Assembly (NCBI GenBank): GCA_947632005.1
Contig: CANRNU010000006.1
Location: forward strand, 18,311-82,310
DNA length: 64,000 nucleotides
DNA from: an uncultured Oscillospiraceae bacterium
GTDB lineage: Bacteria; Bacillota; Clostridia; Oscillospirales; Oscillospiraceae
Reading direction: 5' to 3'
The notes under the pieces are model-generated. The model saw nothing but the letters and a program-made list of their open reading frames with translations. It was not told the DNA's origin and ran no database searches. Made by a program: the position numbers and the translations under genes. Shown piece after piece: positions 57,898 to 64,000 of this stretch (positions are counted from its first letter, which is position 1; every line of letters starts with the position of its first letter).

Positions 57898-60276
57898 TTA
57901 CTTCTCCGCAGCCGGGGTCCACTTCCACTCGGCGATCTCCGGCATATCCACGCCGTACTTGTTGATATACTGCCGGTGCTCCACCAGCTTATCCTTCATC
58001 TGCTGGATGAGGGCGGCGCTGCGGTTGCCCAGGCAGTCCAGATTCTGCAGCGCGGTCATGACCAGGTGGTACCGGTCGATGTTGTTGAGCACCCGCATGT
58101 CGAAGGGCGTGGTAATGGTGCCCTCCTCGATATACCCCCGGACGTGGAGGTTCTTGTTCTTCCGCCGGTAGGTGAACTCATGGATCAGGCTGGGATAGCC
58201 GTGGAAGGCAAAAATGATGGGCTTATCCACGGTGAAGAGCATGTCGTAATCCCGATCGGACAGGCCGTGGGGGTGCTGGGTGTCGGACTGCAGCCGCATC
58301 AGGTCCACCACGTTGACCACCCGGATCTTCAGCTCCGGGAAGGCGTCCCGCAAAATGGTGACGGCGGCCAGGGTCTCCAGGGTGGGCGTATCGCCGCAGC
58401 AGGCCATGATGATATCCGGCTCCTGGTAGGCGTCGGTGCTGGCCCACTGCCAGATGCCGATGCCCTCGGTGCAGTGCTTGACGGCCTGCTCCATGGTCAG
58501 CCACTGGGGCCGGGGGTGCTTGGAGGCCACCACCACGTTCACGTAGTCCCGGCTGCGGATGCAGTGGTCGAACACGCTCAGAAGGCAGTTGGCGTCGGGG
58601 GGCAGGTACAGCCGCACCACGTCCGCCTTCTTGTTGGCCACGTGGTCCAGGAAGCCCGGGTCCTGGTGGGTGAAGCCGTTGTGGTCCTGCTGCCAGACGT
58701 TGGAGGCCAGCACGTAGTTGAGGGAGGCGATCTTCTGCCGCCAGGGCAGCTGGTTGCAGACCTTCAGCCACTTGGCGTGCTGGCTGACCATGCTGTCCAC
58801 GATGCGGATGAACGCCTCGTAGGAGTTGAAGAAGCCGTGGCGTCCGGTGAGAAGATAGCCCTCCAGCATGCCCTCGCACACGTGCTCGGAGAGCATGGCG
58901 TCCATGACCCGGCCATCCTGATCCAGGAACTCGTCGTCCTCATATGCCTCGGCGTTCCAGTCCCGACCAGTGACCTCGAACACGGGCCCCAGGCGGTTGG
59001 ACATGGTCTCATCGGGTCCGAACACCCGGAAGTTGCGGGTCTCGGTGTTCAGGGCGTAGATATCCCGGACGAACTCGCCCAGCTTGCGCATATCCTCCGC
59101 CTCCACCGCGCCGGGGGCGGGCAGGTCCACGCCGTACTTGCGGAAGTCCGGCATCCGCAGGTCCTTCAGCAGAAGGCCGCCGTTGGCGTTGGGGTTGGCG
59201 CCCATGCGGGCGTTCCCCTTGGGGGGCAGGTCCAGCAGGGCCTGGACGGGGGTGCCGTTTTCGTCGAACAGTTCCTCGGGGTGATAGCTCCTCAGCCAGT
59301 CCTCGATCATCTTCCGGTGCTCGTCGCTGTCGGCGGAGATGGGCACCTGGTGGGCCCGGAAGGAGCCCTCCACCTTGCTGCCGTCCACCATCTTGGGACC
59401 GGTCCAGCCCTTGGGGGTCCGGAGCACGATCATGGGCCAGTGGACCCGGGTGCCGTCGCCGTTTTTCCGGGCGTTTTCCTGAATGCGCAGGATGGAGCGG
59501 ATGGCGGTGTCCAGGGCCTTGGCCATCTCCACATGCATCTTCTCCGGGTCGCTGCCCTCCACGAACAGGGGCGTCCAGCCGCAGCCCTCGAAGAACTTCT
59601 TCAGCTCGTCATGGGGGATGCGGGCCAGGACGGTGGGGTTGGCGATCTTGAAGCCGTTCAGATGCAGGATGGGCAGCACCGCGCCGTCGGTGCGGGGGTC
59701 GTTGAACTTGTTGAGGTGCCAGCAGGTGGCCAGAGGTCCTGTCTCCGCCTCGCCGTCGCCCACCACGCAGGCGGCGATCAGAGTCGGGTTGTCCGCCACC
59801 GCGCCGAAGGCGTGGGCCAGGGAATAGCCCAGCTCACCGCCCTCATGGATGGAGCCCGGGGTCTCCGGCGCCACATGGGAGGGGATGCCGCCGGGGAAGG
59901 AGAACTGGCGGAAGAGCTTCTCCATGCCTGCCTCGTCCCGGGTGATGTTGGGATAGACCTCGCTATAGCTGCCGTCCAGCCAGTCCTGGGCCACCATGGC
60001 GTTGCCCCCGTGGCCGGGGCCGGACAGGTAGATCATGTTCAGGTCATAGGCCCGGATGACCCGGTTCAGGTGGGTATAGATGAAGTTCTGGCCGGGAACG
60101 GTGCCCCAGTGGCCCACGATCTTGTGCTTGAAATGCTTTTCCGTGAGGGGCGTCCTCAGGAGGGGGTCGCTCAGCAGGTAGAGCTGCCCCGCGGCGAGAT
60201 AGTTGGCCGCGCGCCAGTACATGTCCATGGTGTGGAGCAGCTCCGGCGTGGCGGCAAATTCCTTGTGGTACGTCAC
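57898..60276 (-). CDS. xfp: Phosphoketolase (xylulose-5-P/fructose-6-P)
   Basis: A 792-residue thiamine-diphosphate enzyme. The start is GTG 60276 behind GAGGTGA, which gives the usual family length. Signatures: [50 protein letters not shown], the ThDP motif [17 protein letters not shown], and [17 protein letters not shown]. It splits xylulose-5-P (and often fructose-6-P) to acetyl-P plus a shorter sugar phosphate, feeding acetate and ATP formation. Its leader contains stacked hairpins at 60370-60450. Confidence 0.97.
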   Translation of the reverse strand: MTYHKEFAATPELLHTMDMYWRAANYLAAGQLYLLSDPLLRTPLTEKHFKHKIVGHWGTVPGQNFIYTHLNRVIRAYDLNMIYLSGPGHGGNAMVAQDWLDGSYSEVYPNITRDEAGMEKLFRQFSFPGGIPSHVAPETPGSIHEGGELGYSLAHAFGAVADNPTLIAACVVGDGEAETGPLATCWHLNKFNDPRTDGAVLPILHLNGFKIANPTVLARIPHDELKKFFEGCGWTPLFVEGSDPEKMHVEMAKALDTAIRSILRIQENARKNGDGTRVHWPMIVLRTPKGWTGPKMVDGSKVEGSFRAHQVPISADSDEHRKMIEDWLRSYHPEELFDENGTPVQALLDLPPKGNARMGANPNANGGLLLKDLRMPDFRKYGVDLPAPGAVEAEDMRKLGEFVRDIYALNTETRNFRVFGPDETMSNRLGPVFEVTGRDWNAEAYEDDEFLDQDGRVMDAMLSEHVCEGMLEGYLLTGRHGFFNSYEAFIRIVDSMVSQHAKWLKVCNQLPWRQKIASLNYVLASNVWQQDHNGFTHQDPGFLDHVANKKADVVRLYLPPDANCLLSVFDHCIRSRDYVNVVVASKHPRPQWLTMEQAVKHCTEGIGIWQWASTDAYQEPDIIMACCGDTPTLETLAAVTILRDAFPELKIRVVNVVDLMRLQSDTQHPHGLSDRDYDMLFTVDKPIIFAFHGYPSLIHEFTYRRKNKNLHVRGYIEEGTITTPFDMRVLNNIDRYHLVMTALQNLDCLGNRSAALIQQMKDKLVEHRQYINKYGVDMPEIAEWKWTPAAEK

Positions 60277-60369
60277 GAAAGTCACCTCTTTTTCAGTATG
60301 TCCCAAAAAATAGTTTCTAGTTGGAAAAACCGTTTTGTGTCTCACCATATTATCATGACCATATGGCAA

Positions 60370-60450
60370 AACAGCTATGCTGTTTTGCTGCGCCGCAAAG
60401 CGGCTCGGCGTAACGCCGCAGGGCGTTGCGCCATCGGATAATCATTATAG
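60370..60450. repeat. Hairpin cluster in the xfp leader
   Basis: Three tandem stems: agcaaaacagc/gctgttttgct type, gccgcaaagcggc type and ggcgttgcgcc type. The outer end shares atgattatccgatggcgc (minus strand) with 27210-27305. The rest of 60277-60520 shows no gene; an xfp promoter with TATAAT (minus strand, 60447-60452) is possible. Confidence 0.55.
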
Positions 60451-60524
60451 CAGATGTTTTCCCGGATGGGAAGAAAAACCGCGCCGGCGGCGGCGCCCAC
60501 CGCTCCCGGCGCGGAAAAAACTGC

Positions 60525-60553
60525 TTGCACTCGCAACAGCGCCGCGCTATAAT
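60525..60553 (+). promoter_or_regulatory. Promoter of structured RNA copy 2
   Basis: TTGCAC, 17 bases, TATAAT; same spacing and similar spacer as 8242-8270 on the minus strand. Confidence 0.72.
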
Positions 60554-60559
60554 ACTTTG

Positions 60560-60800
60560 TGACGAAATAGCAAAGGCGGGACTTGGGACGGTTGCAGCGT
60601 CCCAAGCCCCTATGCAGGAGTTAGGGCTCCTACACAGCTTTTCAGCGCCCAAGGTCCATTATACTTTCTCCCGCCTGTTTTTACAAGCGGAAAAGGTAGG
60701 CTGGCTTGTGTTGTGTTGTGCGCGGTGTGGGGAATGACCCTGCGCCGCCTTTGTTGTTTCGGCGGGAACGTTCGCGGGGCAGGCTTTTGCGGGTCTGTTC
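60560..60800 (+). ncRNA. Structured RNA or long 5' leader, copy 2
   Basis: Paralogue of the minus strand at 8000-8240. Order: aaaggcggga (can pair with tcccgcctgttttt at 60669-60682), hairpin cttgggacg/cgtcccaag, ctatgcaggag, ctcctacacagc, attatac, tttttacaag, then gcggtgtgggg/accctgcgccgc. It lies 100-340 bases before the secreted-protein gene, matching the spacing of copy 1 to the SUFU gene. Family not recognised. Confidence 0.58.
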
Positions 60801-60905
60801 CCGCGGGCAAGTACCGTTGAAACGGCGCAGCCGACACCGCCGGGGTAGACATATTTTTCCTTTCTGACGGTGGCTGTAGATTTAGATCGAGGAAGGAAAG
60901 CAAAA

Positions 60906-61949
60906 ATGAAGAAAAGAATGTTGGCAACTCTCCTGGCCCTGAGCCTGGTCCTCACCCTGGGGATCGGGGCCCTGGCGGCGGAGGAAGAACTGAACGACTA
61001 CCAGCTCACCGGATCGGAGATGGCGGCGCTGAGCGAGGCGCTGGGCGGCGCTGATTCTTCAGCCGTCAACGACGCGTTCTTTCACATCGTCATGACCTAT
61101 GAGCAGACGTCCAAAAGTCAGGCCTTCACCTATGCCGACGCCATAGCGGACGTCCTGGCCGCAGATGGGGACAGCAACGCTGATGCGCTCGCCTCCATGT
61201 TCGGCATAGGGTACGAAGAGGAGCTGGAGGTCGTCACGGCCATCTCCGACTGGCTGGCGGAGCAGCAGATGGACGAGGAGAGGACCGCGGGCTTTTTCCA
61301 GTCCCTGTCCGACGGCATGAACTGGCCCACGGACGCCTATAAGGCGTTTGCGGAAGAACTGTTCCCCGCCGAGGACGCGGCTGACGGGTCCGCAGAGCCC
61401 ATCGAATTCGACATAGACCCGGCAAATACGGACGAAACCGGGGCCGTTTTGGGTACGGCGGCTGTCCCGGCGGATGGACGTTATCTCTTTTCCGTATCCC
61501 TTTCGCCGATGGATGAGGCCGCCGATGTCACCTTCACCTCCGATCTGCCCATCCAGACGGACTCGGCCGTTGTCCCCGTCGATGAACTCGCGAACGGTCT
61601 CCAGTATATTTACGCGGTGGTGGAGCTGACCGCGGGGGACTATACCGTGGCCGTGGGCAACGCCTATTACAGCGCCGATCTCATCCCCGTGCAGATGGTG
61701 GACTCTCTGGAAGGCACGTTTGAGCCGGACAGCGTGTATGTGTGTGCCCTGGACGAGCCGGTGACGGTGACGTATACGGTGGACAGCATGCTCTACACCC
61801 GCTTTTATGGCGGAGCGGAGGGTGGGCTCCTCCAGGATCTGGCCCAGGATTCGGAGACTTCCGCCGAAGTCACGGTGGAATTTCCCGCAGGGACCGCAGT
61901 CATCGACGCCAGCGACGGCATTTTCCCCATCACCGGTACGATGTCCTGA
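60906..61949 (+). CDS. Secreted protein of unknown function
   Basis: A 347-residue protein. ATG 60906 follows AGGAAGG. The signal peptide is MKKRMLATLLALSLVLTLGI with a cleavage region GALA-AEEE. The N-half is acidic and helical; the C-half (from about residue 170) is beta-rich with several Val/Thr strands, as in an Ig-like or jelly-roll surface domain. There are no Cys pairs, sorting signal or catalytic motif that I recognise. It is the only gene after structured RNA copy 2. A clear terminator follows at 61984. Confidence 0.75.
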   Translation: MKKRMLATLLALSLVLTLGIGALAAEEELNDYQLTGSEMAALSEALGGADSSAVNDAFFHIVMTYEQTSKSQAFTYADAIADVLAADGDSNADALASMFGIGYEEELEVVTAISDWLAEQQMDEERTAGFFQSLSDGMNWPTDAYKAFAEELFPAEDAADGSAEPIEFDIDPANTDETGAVLGTAAVPADGRYLFSVSLSPMDEAADVTFTSDLPIQTDSAVVPVDELANGLQYIYAVVELTAGDYTVAVGNAYYSADLIPVQMVDSLEGTFEPDSVYVCALDEPVTVTYTVDSMLYTRFYGGAEGGLLQDLAQDSETSAEVTVEFPAGTAVIDASDGIFPITGTMS

Positions 61950-61983
61950 GTTTTTGCGCGAGGCCCCAACAAAATACCCCCTT

Positions 61984-62015
61984 GCGGAGCTGCCTGGCCA
62001 GGCGGCTCCGCTTTT
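61984..62015 (+). terminator. Terminator of secreted-protein gene
   Basis: A stem gcggagctgcctgg / ccaggcggctccgc with one mismatch region, followed by ttttctc. Confidence 0.8.
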
Positions 62016-62030
62016 CTCTCCCGGGGCCTC

Positions 62031-62059
62031 TTGCGGACGGCGGGAAAATCCTGTAAACT
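62031..62059 (+). promoter_or_regulatory. Promoter of M16 peptidase gene
   Basis: TTGCGG, 17 bases, TAAACT, 34 bases before the ATG. Confidence 0.6.
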
Positions 62060-62093
62060 GTCCTGTAGAAAAACGGAGAAAGGATGTCACTGT

Positions 62094-64000
62094 ATGCAGA
62101 CTGGAGACGTCATCCACGGCTTTGCCGTGCTGGAAAACCGCCCGCTGCCGGAGATCGGCGCGGTGATGCGGCGGATGGAGCACACCAAAAGCGGCGCCCG
62201 GCTCATCTGGCTGGACCGGCCCGACGACAACAAGACCTTCTCCATCGCCTTCAAAACCATCCCTCAGGATGACACCGGGGTGTTCCACATCCTGGAGCAC
62301 TCGGTGCTGAACGGCTCGGAAAAATACCCGGTGAAGGAGCCCTTCGTGGAGCTTCTGAAGAGCTCTATGGCCACCTTCCTGAACGCCATGACCTTCCCGG
62401 ACAAGACCATGTACCCGGTCTCCTCCCGGAACGACCAGGATTTTCTGAACCTCATCGACGTATACATGGACGCGGTGCTCCATCCCCTGAGCATCACCGA
62501 CCCCCACGCCTTCCGGCAGGAGGGCTGGCACTATGAGCTGGACAGTCCCCAGGGGGAGCTGCGGTGCAACGGCGTGGTGTACAACGAGATGAAGGGGGCC
62601 TTTGCCTCCCCGGACAGCGTGATGGTCGCGGAGATGAACGCGCTGCTGTTCCCGGACAGCTGCTACGGCTTTGAGTCCGGCGGCCACCCGGACCACATCC
62701 CGGAGCTCACCTATGAAAATTACCTGGCCAGCCACGCCCGGTTCTATCACCCCTCCAACAGCTACATCTTCCTGGACGGCCAGATAGACCCGGACGCGGT
62801 GCTGGAAAAGCTGAACGGTTTTCTGGCCCCCTACGACCCCATCGACCCGGACGCGGACATCCCCATGCAGGGGGCCGTATCCCCGGCGGAGCGGACGTGC
62901 GAGTATGAGATCGGCCCGGACGAGGACGAGACGAACAAGGCCATCCTGGCGGAAGGCTGGGTCTTCGGTCGGTTCGACGACACGGAAAAGAGCATGGCCG
63001 CCTCCGTGCTGAGCCGCTTCCTGTGCGGGTCCAACGAGGCGCCTTTGACAAAGGCCCTGCTGGACGCAGGGCTCGCCGAGGACGTATCCTTTGAGACCGA
63101 CGACGGCATCGGGCAGCTCTATACCCTGCTGGTGGTCCGCAACGCGGACCCGGCCAGGAAAGACGAGATATGGGACCTGGCAGACAGCACCCTCCGGGAC
63201 CTGGCCGGCGGCGGTCTTGACAAAAAGCGCCTGCACAGCATCCTGGACCGGCTGGAGTTCACCACCCGGGAGAAGGACTTCGGCGGCATGCCCCGGGGCC
63301 TCATCTATGCCATCGCCAGTCTGGAGAGCTGGCTGTACGGGGGCGATCCGGCCCAGAATCTCTGCTATGACGCCCTGTTCGCTGCCCTGCGGGAGAAGAT
63401 CGACACGGGCTGGTTCGACGGCTTCCTGCGCCAGGCGTTCCTGGACAATCCCCACCGGGCCCGGCTGGTCATGCTGCCCTCCCGGACCCTGGGGGCGGAG
63501 AAGCAGGCCGCCGAGGCGGCGCGGCTGGCAAAGGTGAAGACCGGATGGGACAGTGCGCAGATCGAAAAGGTCATGGAGGACTTCGCCGTTCTCCGGGACC
63601 GGCAGAGCCAGGCCGACACGCCGGAGCAGCTTTCCTGTCTGCCGGCGCTGCGGCTCGCCGACATCCCGGAGCAGGGCGCTCCGGTACGCCAGGAGATTGG
63701 CTCCGCCGGGGGCGTGACGGTGCTGCACCAGCCGGAGGACACCGGCGGCATCACCTACCTTGACCTCTGGTTCTCCCTGGCCGATCTGGGCCTGGAAGCC
63801 CTTCCGGCGGTGAGCTTTCTGTCCCGGCTCCTGGGCCAGGTGGCCACGGAGCGCTATCCCGTGCTGGAGCTGCGCAGCGAGCTCGAAGGGAAGCTGGGCC
63901 GGTTTTCCCTGGCCTGCTCCGCCGGGGCCCGGCCGGGCCAGACGGAGTCGGCCACGCCCTATCTCTGCGTCAGCGCCGCCATGCTGGACGGCCGCAAGCA
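62094..64000 (+). CDS. M16C (presequence-protease/insulinase-type) metallopeptidase, 3' end missing
   Basis: 635 codons are visible from ATG 62094 (GAGAAAGGATG upstream) and the frame stays open at the window edge. The inverted zinc motif is HILEH at residues 65-69 (VFHILEHSVLNGSEKYP). FLNAMTFPDKTMYPVSSRN and GVVYNEMKGAFASPDSVM (third zinc-ligand region) fit the PreP/Cym1 group, which is about 970 residues long. These clamshell peptidases degrade short peptides. In Clostridia they are cytoplasmic or surface-linked housekeeping enzymes; no signal peptide is seen. Confidence 0.92.
   Translation, partial: MQTGDVIHGFAVLENRPLPEIGAVMRRMEHTKSGARLIWLDRPDDNKTFSIAFKTIPQDDTGVFHILEHSVLNGSEKYPVKEPFVELLKSSMATFLNAMTFPDKTMYPVSSRNDQDFLNLIDVYMDAVLHPLSITDPHAFRQEGWHYELDSPQGELRCNGVVYNEMKGAFASPDSVMVAEMNALLFPDSCYGFESGGHPDHIPELTYENYLASHARFYHPSNSYIFLDGQIDPDAVLEKLNGFLAPYDPIDPDADIPMQGAVSPAERTCEYEIGPDEDETNKAILAEGWVFGRFDDTEKSMAASVLSRFLCGSNEAPLTKALLDAGLAEDVSFETDDGIGQLYTLLVVRNADPARKDEIWDLADSTLRDLAGGGLDKKRLHSILDRLEFTTREKDFGGMPRGLIYAIASLESWLYGGDPAQNLCYDALFAALREKIDTGWFDGFLRQAFLDNPHRARLVMLPSRTLGAEKQAAEAARLAKVKTGWDSAQIEKVMEDFAVLRDRQSQADTPEQLSCLPALRLADIPEQGAPVRQEIGSAGGVTVLHQPEDTGGITYLDLWFSLADLGLEALPAVSFLSRLLGQVATERYPVLELRSELEGKLGRFSLACSAGARPGQTESATPYLCVSAAMLDGRK

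Noticed and set aside
57628..60441. A plus-strand open frame of 937 codons
   Set aside because: Exact antisense of phosphoketolase, which has unmistakable motifs on the minus strand.
61059..63728. A minus-strand open frame of 889 codons
   Set aside because: It runs antisense across two unrelated plus-strand genes and their terminator.
1..64000. CRISPR arrays, rRNA genes and complete insertion sequences
   Set aside because: No regularly spaced direct repeats, no rRNA segments and no transposase genes were seen.

Overview
The window looks like chromosomal DNA of a GC-rich gut Clostridium relative, most likely Oscillospirales/Oscillospiraceae (Flavonifractor/Lawsonibacter/Dysosmobacter-like). 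The reasons are the high GC with AGGAGG-type ribosome sites, Firmicutes gene families (rpsO-pnp, a SpoIIE-type phosphatase, LytTR/GHKL signalling, PadR-DUF2812, phosphoketolase), and intergenic palindromic repeats. The lineage is inferred from gene style; no database was searched.

Layout. 1-13.5 kb: the 5' part of a sugar-type solute-binding lipoprotein, a decayed AraC gene, a DUF559 endonuclease gene bracketed by inverted repeats, pnp and rpsO, an SDR/LysR pair, a SUFU-domain protein, typA, a TetR-ABC exporter operon and an AraC regulator. 13.5-27.5 kb: a minus-strand peptide natural-product (RiPP) operon. It holds a radical SAM/SPASM enzyme, three Cys-rich double-glycine precursors with CxC motifs, a STAS / SpoIIE-phosphatase / STAS-kinase signalling block, a complete NHLM-type export set (accessory protein, C39-peptidase ABC, second ABC), two more double-glycine precursors and a condensation-fold acyltransferase-like protein.

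27.6-44.3 kb: a frameshifted NADAR-macro gene, then a probable integrative mobilizable element. The element carries a serine recombinase with XRE regulator, a class III cyclase-like protein, a repressor/operator switch, a RES-domain protein, a type III restriction-modification system, a RelB/RelE pair, an oriT-like region with MobC and relaxase, small cargo genes and an AT-rich two-gene unit with a two-helix membrane protein. It ends beside tRNA-Leu(UAA).

44.4-64 kb: mnmG, AraC/GyrI regulator, a secreted RCC1-repeat protein, a HAD phosphatase, a yybP-ykoY-type (Mn2+) riboswitch in front of an ArsB/SLC13-type permease, a LytTR regulator converging on its GHKL kinase, an HMA protein, PadR-DUF2812, HAD-prmA, phosphoketolase, a secreted protein and the 5' part of an M16C metallopeptidase.

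The observations most worth follow-up are: (a) the radical-SAM/CxC precursor cluster with a built-in SpoIIE/STAS partner switch; (b) a duplicated structured RNA or leader (about 8.0-8.25 kb and 60.56-60.8 kb); (c) a roughly 130-bp dispersed repeat that carries a promoter and sits upstream of the radical SAM gene and of a histidine kinase; (d) the DUF559 gene inside inverted copies of a dispersed palindromic repeat; (e) the defence-like cargo of the mobile element.
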